Source of the DNA: Euonymus europaeus
Taxonomy: Eukaryota; Streptophyta; Magnoliopsida; Celastrales; Celastraceae
NCBI GenBank assembly: GCA_963580455.1
Contig: OY756964.1
Span: 20,124,001-20,188,000, forward strand
Direction: 5' to 3'
Length of the DNA: 64,000 nt
Positions within the stretch are counted from its first letter, which is position 1; every line of letters starts with the position of its first letter. A model generated the notes under the pieces. That model was not told the origin of the DNA, did no database searches, and saw nothing but the letters and a program-made list of their open reading frames with translations. This document shows, one piece after another, positions 36,061 through 47,627 of this stretch. The position numbers were made by a program, and so were the translations under genes.

Positions 36061-36447
36061 ATGGATATATATATATATATGCATAAACTGTCGTGAAGAA
36101 GAGAAGAGACATTTCATCCGTTATTTTTGAACCGTTGTGAAGAAGGAGATACATATTTGAGCAGATATTCTCCTCTCTTTCTATACGGTGGGAAGAAGAA
36201 GAAGAGGCAGATAGATAATAGTTTTTTTTTTGAAAACAAATGGACATCCAATAAATAAGTTAAACGTCTTTTTCTATATCATATTAAATGACTTGTCAAA
36301 AATAATGGCATTTACTTGAGGGGAATGTCATACGTTATCGCGTTTTACAAAGATAGGTGCCCACGTGTCCATCAATAGAAGAAAAGTAAAAATGACGTGG
36401 ACGTAGTCAGAGCACACTATTTCCCTAGCTTTACTTATAGTAATAGA

Positions 36448-37689
36448 TATCTATTAACTTTTAATTTTATGAGATTTAATGTACTGTTGATTTAATTTTG
36501 TCAAACAAAATATTTGATTGACTACAATAAATTGAGAATCAAAATCAATACTAAACGGTCATGACATAACATCTATATTTTTCATTTTTAAAGGTAATTA
36601 CTAACTCAAAATAATTTATACGTGTCATACTATTAAGTAATGTTTTTATTAAGCTATGATCATGAAAACTCATATAAACATTCTTTAAACTTTCTTATTA
36701 CATATAATTATTTATTTATTAATATAAAAACAAAAAGAATATTAAAATATTTCTTAAATTGAATGACCATGAATTTTTAAATTTTTGTATAATTATTATT
36801 TTTTAATGTTATTTTTAATTGTTGATTTATATACTATATCTCTTAAATCCTACTTGATATCTTCTCATCTTTATTATAACAAAAGGAATATCAAAGAATT
36901 TTCATATAATTATTAATTTTTTAATATTAATTTTAATTATTAACTTATATATTGTTTGTAACACCTAAATCTTAAGTGGATTCTTACCATTTTTGTTATA
37001 ACAAAAGAAATATTAAAAAAATTCTCATATTAAATGACCATGAATTGTAATTATTAATTAAATTTTGATTATTAAATTTTATTTTATCTCTTTTCAATCC
37101 TATGTGACTTTTTGTGATACATTTGTGAAGCTTCCATTTTATATATAAATATAGATAGATTTATATTATGACCATAAAAAATTGATAAAATAGAAGTCGA
37201 TTGTTGATCGATTTTTTTTAAAATTAAAATTTCTAATAAAATTGGTTAAAAATTGAATTGAAAATCAATATATTGATCGAAAGAGACTATAAACGGCTTG
37301 ACCAATATATATTAATAAAATCGATTGTTAACACTTCTAATTTATTTATATATATGTTTGAACGTCATGTTTGGGCTTACACGCTTTTATTCTCAACGGA
37401 TCTTTAAAAGCCCAAATGTTAAAAATGGGTAGCTAACTGCCTGAAATATATAAACACATTTATGAATATATTTTTGTAGTGGCAAAAATGTTTTAAAAAT
37501 AAATTACTATATTTTAGAGAGATTAAAAAATTATGAAATTTGTCTAAGTCTTTAATTCTCATCAAATAATGAAGAAGCATAAAAATATGATATAACGTTA
37601 CACACTTCCCAAATCATTAGATAAAAAATGTAAATTCTAAAAATTACAAAACTATAATTCCTCACTCGCCAAGCTAGCAACCACAATGG
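36448..37689. other. AT-rich, degenerate repeats, no gene
   Basis: Very AT-rich. A loosely repeated unit of roughly 130 bp (AAATGACCATGAATT..., TATAATTATTA..., TTATTATAACAAAAG) occurs about three times between 36700 and 37080. No coding frame. Confidence 0.5.
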
Positions 37690-38040
37690 TTGTATTTTGT
37701 TGGACCAATAAATTGTGTGAAAATGTGTATTTTTACTGATATAATTATATTAAAATATGTTTTATGTTGAAATATGTATTTTGGTGATATGGATGATGAT
37801 GTGACTTGACATTTTGTAATAAATGTGAGACTCAGTATTGATTTTCATGTAAATTTGATAAGAAATACGGAGGATAGAAAAGTGGTCGACTTAACTAAAA
37901 TTGGGAGAAGAAAATGTTTTAAGATTTGTGTTTTGTCGATATAACTGTGTTGAAAAATATGTATAATTTGAATTTTATATAATATAAATAGGACTCAAAA
38001 TATGAATTTGTTGGCTAATAAAAAGCAACCATTTGGTTGC
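37690..38040. repeat. dispersed MITE-like repeat, copy 2
   Basis: Related to 8541-8905: shares TAATAAATGTGAGACTC, TATTGATTTT(C/T) and GATAGAAAAGT-like segments in the same order. Ends in sequence like AAGCAACCATTTGGTTGC near 38024, which could be part of its terminus. Diverged. Confidence 0.45.
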
Positions 38041-38392
38041 TGCACAACTCTCTTCCCCGCTTACACCAACCGCTACTCCGCCACCCTAACCTCCTTCGTC
38101 ATCATAGTCGAGTGTAACAAAAAGTGTTGCGCATAAGTGTGACTAAGCAGGACTCAGAGGGAAAGAAAGAAAAAAAAACGCAAAAGTCTACAGCAAACAG
38201 GACACAAGTTTAATAAACGGTTTGATATAGAAATATCTGATTAAAGGATTATAGCGAATAGAAGTATAGAACATCACAAAAATGGAAAATAACATATAGG
38301 TTTCCAATTTGACAGATGCAGCTCTCCAAAGAGAGAGAATATTAAGGCGGTTTTTCAAAAATAGAAAGATGGGGTGGGTGGCTTGTATTGAT

Positions 38393-38782
38393 TGATGGGT
38401 CCATACCATTAGCCAACCTTAGCCTCCATCTGCACAGTGCAAGTTTTGCATTCATACAGTGAAATGCTTGTTGTTTCGCATTCACACATATTATTCAAGC
38501 TCACCAACCCACCAGCCACCATACACCTACCGCACTGCCCACCTTGGTTGAAAATGCAGCCCATGTTTGGCCAAAGTTTGGCACATGGTTTGACTTAGTT
38601 GGTATTTGTATCTATATATAAAGATATGTGTGTGTGCATGTATTGTATGATATACGAGAGAAGAGAGGTAGATAGAGTGTACTTGTAGTTACACTAAGAA
38701 AAATAAAAACAGAGTTGTTTTCATGAACTTTGTTTTTCCGATTTCGTTTTCTTTGTGTTCAATTGATCCAGTAACCTCAACA
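38393..38782 (+). repeat. copia element 2, 5' LTR
   Basis: 390 bp with the TG...CA ends. It contains TATCTATATATAAAGATATG near 38610, a possible TATA region of the LTR promoter. Confidence 0.93.
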
Positions 38783-39039
38783 AAGTGGTATCGGAGCCAG
38801 GTTTGGCAAAGGTTTCAAGGCACCGGAAAGCTTCCGGGACGGAAACACAGAGGCTTTGCTATCAAGTCAATTTTTTGAATTTAACAAAATCGTTTTTTGA
38901 ACACATAATCGTGTTCCTCATCCTCATACGAGTCTGCACGTATAAAAATCACGGCAAACGGAGAACGGGGTGAACCACACTCTCCGTGCGTGTATTGGCG
39001 AAGAAGCCACTCTCAGGCAAGTGGCCCCACGCGCCACCC

Positions 39040-39170
39040 AGAGGAAGAAGACGAAGTAACGTCATCGTGACGTCATCTGACACGTCAGCAATCAAACACG
39101 ACATCCGCCATGTCATCGTCCACGTCATCCGCCTAGTCATCGGCCACGTCATCAAACACCGTCAGTTGAC
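39040..39170 (+). promoter_or_regulatory. cluster of TGACG/ACGTCA motifs in copia leader
   Basis: Within about 110 bp the leader between the primer site and gag has many repeats of (C)ACGTCATC or GTCATC, including the palindrome TGACGTCA at 39068-39075. TGACG is the core bound by plant TGA-type bZIP factors (as-1-like elements). A regulatory role is inferred; the array could equally be a simple degenerate repeat. Confidence 0.4.
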
Positions 39171-39211
39171 CGTCAGTCAGCCGTTAAGTCCGGTTCAAAT
39201 TTGGTGCAACT

Positions 39212-42200
39212 TTGACCGGTCGGTTCGGTGATTTTCAGACCGTGGTGAATCAACTTGTAGCTGTTAAGTTCATTCTTAAATATGAGGATCAAGTCTTACT
39301 ACTTCTCAGTTCCTTACCGGATAGTTGGGAGACGCTGGTGGTCTCTCTCAGTAACTCTGCACCCGGAGGCAAACTCACTATGGAGATGGTCTCGGATGCT
39401 TTATTCAACGAGGAGAGTCGAATGAAGGAATTGGGCATAGACCAGTCTCATGCCCTTGTTACTGAAAGCAGAGGACGGCCTCAGGGGAGAGGCAGAAGTA
39501 GAGGGAGAAGTCAGAGCCGAGGACGGAACCAGGATCATGGAAAGTCTAGTGACGGCAGGAGACAGCAAAAAAGGTAAATACAAGTGTTACCATTGTGGCA
39601 TTGAAGGCCACGTAAAGAAGAATTGCTGGAAGTTACAACGAGAGCAAGGTCAGAATAGCTCTGAGTCAAAGAAGGAAAATGGTGAAACATTGATCACCAT
39701 TTCGGAGGATGTAGCACTACTCTCTTGCAGTGAAGAGACGTGCTTACATGCAGCAAGCCACGATCCTGAGTGGGTGATCGACACTGCTGCGTCACACCAC
39801 GCCACTCCACAAAGTGATTTCTTCACTTCGTACAAAACCGGTGATTTTGGTACAGTGAAGATGGGCAACGATAGTTTTGCCAAGATTGTGGCTATTGGTG
39901 ATGTGCATGTCAAGACGAATCTTGGATGTGCTATGGTGTTGAAGAACGTCCGACACGTCCCAGACCTCCGGTTCAATATTATTGTTGTGAATGCTCTTGA
40001 TAAACAGGGTTATCACAATCATTTCGGCAATGGCACCTGGAAGTTGACGAAAGGTGCTTTGACTTATGCCAGAGGACATATTTGTGGCACATTGTATAGA
40101 ACACAAGCCAAAGTATGTTCAGAAAGCATCAATGTTGTGGAGGAAGAAACTTCTCCAAATCTCTGGCACAAGAGACTCGGTCACATGGGAGAAAAGGGGT
40201 TGTCCACCCTGTCAAAGAAGGCACTCATGAAAGTGTCTAAAGATATTCCGCTGAACCCATGTGATCATTGCTTATTCGGGAAGCAACACAAAGTCTCATT
40301 TAATACATCTTCCACGAGAAGGTCAGAGTTGCTGAGTTTGGTACACTCTGATGTCTGCGGTCCCCTAGAAGAAGAATCTTTGGGTGGCAACAGATATTTC
40401 TTGACCTTTTTTAACGATGCTTCAAGGAAGGTGTGGGTGTATTTTCTCAGAACCAAGGATCAGGTGTTTGAGAATTTCAAGAATTTCCACGCTATGGTGG
40501 AAAGGGAGACTGGAAAGAAGCTGAAGTGCCTCCGGTCAGACAATGGAGGCGAGTACGTTTCCAGAGAATTTGAAGCATATTGTGCTGAACGTGGTATTCG
40601 ACACGAGAAGACGGGCCCACATACCCCACAACATAATGGTATAGCCGAGAGGATGAATCGGACCATTATGGAACGAGCAAGGTGCATGCTCAGTATGGCA
40701 AAGCTGCCAAAGTCATTCTGGGGTGAAGCAGTGCGTGTGGCTCGCTACTTGATCAACAAATCACCGTCAGCACCGCTGAATTTTGAAATTCCGGAGAAGG
40801 TGTGGTCTGGCAGGAATATTTCCTATTCACACTTGAGAGTGTTTGGGTGCAAAGCTTTTGCACATGTATCCAAGGAGCAGAGACAGAAGCTCGACAACAG
40901 ATCCACTCCTTGCATCTTCGTTGGTTATGGAGATGAAGAATTTGGATACAGATTGTGGGATCCAATTGCTAAGAAGGTTATCAGAAGCAGGGATGTTGTG
41001 TTTCATGAAAATGAAGTATTTGAGGACTTGGACAAATCTTCCAAGTCCATTGTTCCCGGTGTTGCCAACATCATCCCATATCCTACACTAGTGGCACCTG
41101 CAAATAATGATGAATTGCAGGAGGAAGATTTAGAAGAAGTAGATACCGAAGGTGTTGAGCAAGGGGAGCCACAACCCCCTCCACCAGAAGCTGCAGAACC
41201 AGCACAACCTCCTCCAGTAGCTGTACCTCAGCCAGAAAGATCACAGAGAGGCCGTACCCTGATTCCGTCGAGGAGATATCCGGATTCAGACTATATTTTG
41301 CTTACTGATGAGGGGGAGCCAGAGAGTTTTCAGGAAGCTCACAATCATGCTGAAAGCAGTGAGTGGATGCAGGCTATGCAAGAAGAAATGAATTCCTTGC
41401 AGAAAAACCAGACTTACGAGTTGGTAAAACTTCCTAAAGGGAAGAAAGCACTGCAGAACAAATGGGTGTTCAAGCTGAAGAAAGATGGCAACGGAAAGCT
41501 TATGAAGTACAAAGCTCGATTGGTCGTCAAAGGTTTTCAACAGATGAAAGGAATTGACTTTGACGAGATTTTTTCACCGGTGGTAAAGATGACATCAATT
41601 CGAGTCATCCTTGGGCTTGTAGCAAGCATGAATTTGGAGCTTGAACAGATGGATGTGAAAACAGCTTTTCTCCATGGTGATTTGGAGGAAGAAATCTACA
41701 TGGAGCAGCCAGAAGGGTTTGAAGTCCCTAAGAAGAAGCACTTAGTCTGCAAACTACAGAAAAGTCTCTACGGCCTTAAGCAAGCGCCGAGACAGTGGTA
41801 CATAAAGTTTGACTCATTCATGATGGGTCATGGTTACAAAAGGACTGCAGCAGACCAGTGTGTTTATGTCCAAAAGTTCCCAGACGGTAATTTTGTGATA
41901 TTACTACTATATATGGATGATATGTTAATTGTTGGCCAGGATGTAGCCATGATTAACAGATTGAAAGCCCAGTTATCCCAGTTCTTCGACATGAAGGACT
42001 TAGGTCCAGCTCAGCAGATATTGGGCATGAAGATTGTTCGTGACAGGAAAGCCAAGAAATTATGGCTGTCACAGGAAGCTTATGTTAAACGGGTGCTTGA
42101 AAGGTTTAACATGAAAAATGCAAAGCAGGTTACCACTCCGCTAGGTAACCATTTCCAGCTGAGCAAGAAAACTTGTCCCTCCTCGGAGAAGGAGATTGAA

Positions 42201-42875
42201 GAGATGGATGCAGTCCCATACTCTTCAGCAGTCGGTAATCTGATGTACGCAATGGTGTGTACAAGACCAGATATTGCTCACGCTGTTGGTGTTGTGAGCA
42301 GATTTCTTTCAAATCCAGGGAAAGATCATTGGGAGGCAGTGAAATGGATTCTCAGGTACCTAAAGGGTACATCAAAGCTATGTTTGTGCTTTGGGGGAGT
42401 AGATCCAGTTCTGGATGGCTATACTGATTCAGATATGGCTGGTGATCTTGACAGTAGAAAATCTACTTCAGGGTATGTTTTCACTTTTGTAGGGGGAGCT
42501 GTTTCATGGCAGTCCAAACTGCAGAAGTGTGTTGCTTTATCTACAACAGAAGCAGAGTATATTGCTGCAGCAGAAGCTGGTAAAGAACTGTTGTGGCTAA
42601 AGCGGTTTCTCCAGGAACTAGGTATTAATCAGAAGGAATACAAGGTACATTGTGATAGTCAGAGTGCTCTAGACTTGAGAAAGAATTCCATGTACCATTC
42701 TCGCACAAAGCACATTGATATTCGCTATCACTGGATACGTGAAGTGATTGAAGAACAGTTGTTGAAACTGGTGAAGATTCACACAGATGAGAATCCAGCA
42801 GACATGTTAACAAAGGTGGTTACTCGCGAGAAGCTCGGTCTATGTCGGGACATAGTCGGGATGGACTGCAACTGA
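39212..42875 (+). pseudogene. copia gag-pol, gag truncated, pol open
   Basis: The gag part begins only at FQTVVNQLVAVKF (about 39235); the N-terminal half expected upstream is replaced by non-coding sequence. The gag frame runs to a stop at 39577, while the zinc knuckle CYHCGIEGHVKKNC and pol lie in another frame open from before 39450; the shift falls near an A6 run (about 39567-39572). Pol then continues to 42875: protease VIDTAASHH, integrase HKRLGHMG finger with HSDVCG, RSDNGGEY and GIAERMNR, reverse transcriptase with intact YMDD, and RNase H with STTEAEYIA and DSQSAL. Enzymatic domains look intact, so it could supply pol functions but not a full Gag. Confidence 0.9.
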
Positions 42876-42922
42876 AGATCGAAGAGTTGCGTTCTCCTCT
42901 TATGGGTATGGAGGGGGAGAAT

Positions 42923-43310
42923 TGATGGTTCCATACCATTAGCCAACCTTAGCCTCCATCTGCACAGTGCAAGTTTTGCAGTCATACAGTGAAATGCTTG
43001 TTGTTTAGCATTCACACATATTATTCAAGCTCACCAACCCACCAGCCACCATACACCTACCGCACTGCCCACCTTGGTTGAAAATGCAGCCCATGTGGCC
43101 AAAATTTGGCACATGGTTTGACTTAGTTGGTATTTATATCTCTATATAAAGATATGTGTGTGTGCATGTATTGGATGATATACAAGAGAAGAGAGGTAGA
43201 GAGAGTGTACTTGTAGTTACACTGAGAAAAATAAAAACAGAGTTGTTTTCATGAACTTTGTTTTTCCGATTTCGTTTTCTTTGTGTTCAATTGATCCAGT
43301 AACCTCAACA
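42923..43310 (+). repeat. copia element 2, 3' LTR
   Basis: 388 bp, a two-base deletion relative to the 5' LTR plus around ten substitutions. Confidence 0.93.
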
Positions 43311-43315
43311 TTGAT

Positions 43316-43944
43316 CAGTGATCACAATTCTTGTCTTTATTTCCAACCTAAACATCCTTAAGGCTTAGAAGATATGTTTACAAAATGATTATGTGGAGTG
43401 TTTGAACTTTGTTTTCGAATTACCATATGAGATTTTGATCTTGATACTCGCAGATTGAAGTTCTGCTAGAACCAACAAATGAACAAAAGTTACGTTCAAC
43501 TGAACCCAAGACTCTGTTCCAATGAAAATCTCAATCCCAACACATTGAAGATATTATCCAGTTTAGACCACAAGAAGCCTACATGAACTTGTTCACATCA
43601 GCGAAAAAAATGAGTCCACGATAGCTAATGATACTTGAACCCATAAAATGATCTTAAAATGTGAAGACGATTTGAACTTTGTTCATAAGACACCCAGTTG
43701 GATTATGTCAATCGACTGTAGATATCATCGACAATTCCTGCCATAGGCTGAAGAAGCTGAAATTGAAGCAGCATTTGACTTATTTTATGATAATTCAAAT
43801 GAAAATTGCATTAAGATAGATCAGAAACATACATATTTGGCACAAAAGTACAAAACAAAAAATAAAACACGTCACCCTTATTCACTGACGACAAACAAAC
43901 TCATTCAGGGATCTCGTAGATTGGAAAATACTGATGTTTAAACT
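43316..43944. other. heat shock gene 3' flank, no gene seen
   Basis: No open frame or repeat of note. The sequence nearest 43944 is probably the 3' untranslated region of the minus-strand gene. Confidence 0.5.
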
Positions 43945-44553
43945 TTAAAGCTCCTGTTTGGCCTTATCAGAAGCCTTGAGTTTAGGTGCTGCTGACTCTT
44001 GTTCTCCTGCAGCAATACTGACCACTCTAGGACCCTTAATCTTATCTGGAGACAGTTTAGCCAGAGACAGAGTAAGCACACCATTCTCAAGCTTAGCCTG
44101 AACAGAGTCCAAATCAACATTATCCGGCAACTTGAACTGCCTCCAGAACTTACCATAAGACCTCTCCACACGATGCCAGTGATCACCCTTTTTATCTTCC
44201 TCTCTCTTTCTCTCTCCACTCACTCTCACTACTCTGTTCTCCAACACTTCTATCTTCACCTCTTCCTTCTTCAGACCTGGAACATCCAACATTATAACAT
44301 GACCTTCTGGTGTTTCTTTCCAGTCTACTTTGGCCGGAGAGAGTGCCACACTGTCATCCTTCTCGAGCTCGAAAGGGATTTGTTCCAGTACTCGAAATGG
44401 GTCCAACCAGATATCGCTCAGTAGGCTCCCAGGACGATCAAGGAATGGCGTGAGAGACCCATTGGAGGTACCAACAAAGCTGCACAGGAACACCAGCAGC
44501 AGCAGCACTTGTAAAATATTGAGATATTGCTGTCGATACATTCTGCTCACCAT
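43945..44553 (-). CDS. HSP22: ER-lumen small heat shock protein (HSP22 class)
   Basis: Single-exon minus-strand gene of 202 codons, ATG at 44553 (a second in-frame ATG follows four codons later). Residues about 13-33 are a hydrophobic signal peptide ([13 protein letters not shown]). The alpha-crystallin domain spans about 75-170, with [48 protein letters not shown] and the closing [12 protein letters not shown]. The C-terminus is KQEL, an ER retention signal of the KDEL type. Family members are ATP-independent chaperones that hold unfolding proteins in the ER lumen during heat stress. Small heat shock proteins of this class are normally heat induced, and the promoter here has matching elements. 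Confidence 0.95.
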   Translation of the reverse strand: MVSRMYRQQYLNILQVLLLLVFLCSFVGTSNGSLTPFLDRPGSLLSDIWLDPFRVLEQIPFELEKDDSVALSPAKVDWKETPEGHVIMLDVPGLKKEEVKIEVLENRVVRVSGERKREEDKKGDHWHRVERSYGKFWRQFKLPDNVDLDSVQAKLENGVLTLSLAKLSPDKIKGPRVVSIAAGEQESAAPKLKASDKAKQEL

Positions 44554-44634
44554 ATATTGTTGTCTCTTGCTCCCTTCAGAGTGATTTTGTGATTTACTTC
44601 GTACGAGTCTGTGTGTAAATATAGAGGGAGGAGA

Positions 44635-44800
44635 TATTTATATTGGGTGTCGTAATGATTCATTGATTCTTGAACATTCTCGTGGTATGGTTATGGAATT
44701 ATATGGAAGAGGACTCTTGATCCTTCTTTGGAGTTCCCGAGGCTTCATGCCTATAACTGTAGTTCGATTATAAAAAAAATGTTTTTTGGGGAACTTTCTC
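44635..44800 (-). promoter_or_regulatory. heat shock elements and TATA box
   Basis: On the minus strand the TATA box TATAAATA is at 44642-44635, about 85 bp before the ATG. About 25 bp further upstream, 44679-44667 reads GAATGTTCAAGAA, a perfect three-unit heat shock element (GAAnnTTCnnGAA). A further two-unit GAAAGTTC lies near 44800-44790. This placement next to TATA is typical of heat-inducible plant promoters. Confidence 0.8.
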
Positions 44801-45153
44801 GTCTCTTCTCCTTTTTCTAAGCATAGTAGCTGGTGCTTCAATTTTTTTTCTTTTTGAGCCGAACCATTAAATACGGCAGATTTGGTTCTTCAACAATCCA
44901 ACTGGGCTCTAAACTCCTATTTTGGGCCTCGTCCTTTTAGTATAAGCCCATTATTATGTGTAACAACTAACAAGTCTCGGCCTCTCGGCTTAGTTTCAAG
45001 ATAATGGGCTTGGTTAACATGCATATGTAGTAGCTTAGTATTAGTCAACCTGCATATTCAGTAGCTTAGTTAAGAACACATACAAATATTTTCGTTTAAC
45101 TTTTATTGACTCCCATTTCTATTTATACAAAAAAGTAATTTTACATATTTATC

Positions 45154-45643
45154 CACATCACTAAAACATGTCTCTCAATATAGTCACATCAGCAAAACAC
45201 ATCTATTAGTATAATTTTTTTCATTTTTTAAAAGTCAAGATACTAACATTTCATTCCTCCATCATTTTTTCATTGAAATTAATGTTGGGTCTTTCTTTAT
45301 TACTCAAAAGTCAAGGTACAATAACAAAACACATCTCTCAATATAGTCACATCAACAAAAATGTACATTCTCATGTATTATCTCCTCTCCATTAATTTCT
45401 TACCATTGCATTTGTTCTGCATTCTCTGAACTATTTATCTACTCTTTATAGAAGCTTCAGTCAGCAAATGATTAGGAATCTTTGGCTGCTCCCTAGTTTG
45501 TAAAAAATGATATAATTTTTGTGTAGAAGACTTTCACCGTGGTTTTGGTCAGAGACAAATAGAATTGAATTCATGACCTTTCATATCATGAGATGAGTCA
45601 TGCATTTCACTATTTATTTATTTTTTTATATATATTTTAGAGG
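45154..45643 (+). repeat. 490-bp direct repeat, copy 1
   Basis: Matches 46536-47027 closely from CAATATAGTCACATCAGC through TTGGGTCTTTCTTTATTACT, TCTTTGGCTGCTCCCTAG and GTTTTGGTCAGAGACAAAT to TATATATTTTAGAGG. Offset about 1384 bp. Both copies end at the same base, then diverge. Confidence 0.88.
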
Positions 45644-45648
45644 GGGGA

Positions 45649-46510
45649 TAATATCACTTTTAGTCGCCGAAAGATAGCTCATGTTTCATTTTGATCACCG
45701 AAAGATAAAACGTTTCAACTTGATAACTTAACTTTTTATTTTGTTTCAGTCAAGCCACCCGATCAGGATTTCTCAAATCCGGGCAGCAAAAATGCTGACG
45801 TGGCAGTTTGACTTCTTTTGATTGGTCCACGTGGAAAATAGTCGCCACGTGGAAATATTTAGCATAAGTTAATACTACTTTTAGTCATTGAAAAATTGCT
45901 CATGTTTCATTTTGGCTACTGAAAGATACAACGTTTGAATTTAGTCATTTAGCTTTTCATTTTGTTTCAGTAAAGCCACTCGGTCAAACTGGCCACCGAG
46001 TGTCATTGTCGAAATACTCTCGTGCGGCCTCTAAGCACAATCATCATTCAGTGACACGACTAATCCCGCAATCAAACTAAGAAGCAAAAATTAGGTTTCA
46101 GAGATCAAACCCTACAACACTATTCATACTCTAGGCCTCCTGCTTCGAATCAATTCGTCTCCATTGGCGTTTCGTCCCTATAGCATAACAATCTAAGAAG
46201 AAGAAATTCCATTAATTCATATTGTTCTCGCAAGTGAACCTTCACTTCTCACGATTGCTCTAAATTTAAAAAATTGCAAAATATTTTCACGTGGTGACCA
46301 TTTTCCTCGTGTACCAATCAAAAGCAAGTCAAACTATCACGTCACCCTTTTCGCTGCTCAGATTTGAGAAATCCTGGCTTGACTGTAACAAAATGAAAAG
46401 TTTAGTGACCAAGTTGAAACATTTTATCTTTCACTGACCAAAATGACACATGAGCTATCTTTTAGTGACTTAAAGTAGTATTAACCACGTGACGACCATT
46501 TTCCACGTGG
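45649..46510. mobile_element. foldback element between the direct repeats
   Basis: The segment TTTTAGTCGCCGAAAGATAG, GTTTCATTTTGATCACCG, GGTCCACGTGGAAAATAGTC at 45655-45845 recurs in diverged direct copy at 45880-46000 and inverted at about 46330-46510 (CTGACCAAAATGACACATGA, GACGACCATTTTCCACGTGG). It thus has a duplicated left arm and an inverted right arm, around a 250-bp centre (46020-46260) of different composition with no clear frame. This layout suits a MULE or foldback element; borders are approximate. Confidence 0.55.
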
Positions 46511-46535
46511 ACCAATCGAAACAAGTCAAACTGTC

Positions 46536-47027
46536 ACATCAGCAAAACATATCTATCAATATAGTCACATCAGCAAAACACATCTATTAGTATAATTTTT
46601 TCATTTTTCAAAAGTCAAGATACTAACATTTCATTCTTCCATCATTTTTTCTGGTTAAAATTAATGTTGGGTCTTTCTTTATTACTCAAAAGTCAAGCCA
46701 CAATAACAAAACGCATATCTCAATATAATCACATCAACAAAAATGTACATTCTCATGTATTTTCTCCTCTCCATTAATTTCTTACCATTGCATTTGTTCT
46801 ACATTCTCTGAACTATTTATCTACTCTTTATAGAAGCTTCAGTCAGCAAATGATTAGGAATCTTTGGCTGCTCCCTAGTTTGTAAAAAATGATAAATAAT
46901 TTTTGTGTAGAAGACTTTCACCGTGGTTTTGGTCAGAGACAAATAGAATTGAATTCATGACCTTTGATATCATGAGATGAGTCATGCATTTCAATATTTA
47001 TTTATTTTTTTATATATATTTTAGAGG
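46536..47027 (+). repeat. 490-bp direct repeat, copy 2
   Basis: Second copy of 45154-45643, with a few per cent substitutions and small indels. Confidence 0.88.
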
Positions 47028-47388
47028 CAAGTGAAACCAGGTGCAGAACCAAAAAGGTGCAGAAAATATGAACACTCCACAAATTCCAGTAATTTTGAGA
47101 ACCCACTTAAATGCGTCAAGGCTGTCAAACAAAAACCCCATCTACCACCCCTAAGATGGCAACAAACAAAACACATTTTATTCTTATTCCTATTCTCATT
47201 TCAAGTTTTTATACATACCAAACGTGAGAATCAAAATCTCATTCTCACTCTCATTTTCATTCCCACTCGAACCATTTTACATATCAAAATACTAGTTAAG
47301 CTTTCTTCCTCTAGAACGAAGTCTATTTTCACACTATTAACAAAATCCTTGATTTGCCTTCGATTTTGTCAAACATTTAGGCCATGCT

Positions 47389-47627
47389 TAGGAGAGGGGT
47401 TATGAGGAGATGAGTTGGGAGGGATTCATAAAAGTGAATCCTTGCTTGATATAAGAGGGGTTGAGAGGGGTTAGGAGCCTTTAATATGAGTGAATACCTT
47501 CCATCCTCTTATTTTGAGGGGTTAAAAAGTAGGTGTTGGGAGTAGTTTGTGAACTCCTCCGAACACCTTGAAGTGTTCGAGCAAATAAAGGATTTGTAGG
47601 GATTCGCGCCCAACACCTCTCCCAAGC
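47389..47627. mobile_element. MITE with GCTT(A/G)GGAGAGG ends
   Basis: Left end GCTTAGGAGAGGGGTT; right end AACACCTCTCCCAAGC, its imperfect inverse. The interior contains CTCCGAACACCTTGAAGTGT. A related copy in the opposite orientation begins at 63891 and runs off the window. The target-site duplication is not evident. Confidence 0.6.

Larger units (their letters stand above)
32202..36447 (-). mobile_element. non-autonomous Helitron with captured fragments
   Basis: On the minus strand the element starts TCTATTACTATAAGTAAAGC at 36447, preceded by A, and ends CTAG at 32202, followed by T: insertion between A and T as Helitrons do, with no target duplication. A GC-rich hairpin CCGCACGAAGCGCGG (32227-32213) lies eight bases before the CTAG, the expected 3' structure. 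Inside are a Pif1-helicase/F-box-like frame, reductase exon fragments, local duplications and a three-copy tandem repeat. There is no Rep endonuclease domain, so it must have moved using another element's protein. Confidence 0.85.
38393..43310 (+). mobile_element. Ty1/copia retrotransposon, plus strand
   Basis: LTRs at 38393-38782 (390 bp) and 42923-43310 (388 bp) start TGATGG and end CTCAACA; they are about 97% identical by eye. The target duplication is TTGAT (38388-38392 and 43311-43315). The primer binding site TGGTATCGGAGC is at 38786-38797 and the polypurine tract GAGGGGGAGA is at 42911-42920. Pol is open over more than 1,000 codons; gag is N-terminally truncated and frameshifted. Confidence 0.95.

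Noticed and set aside
43938..44424. Other-frame ORFs over the heat shock gene
   Set aside because: They overlap the alpha-crystallin gene in other frames or strand and have no family features.
47031..47405. 124-codon plus-strand ORF
   Set aside because: Low-complexity L/I/F/T sequence overlapping the start of a MITE, no motif, no splice context.
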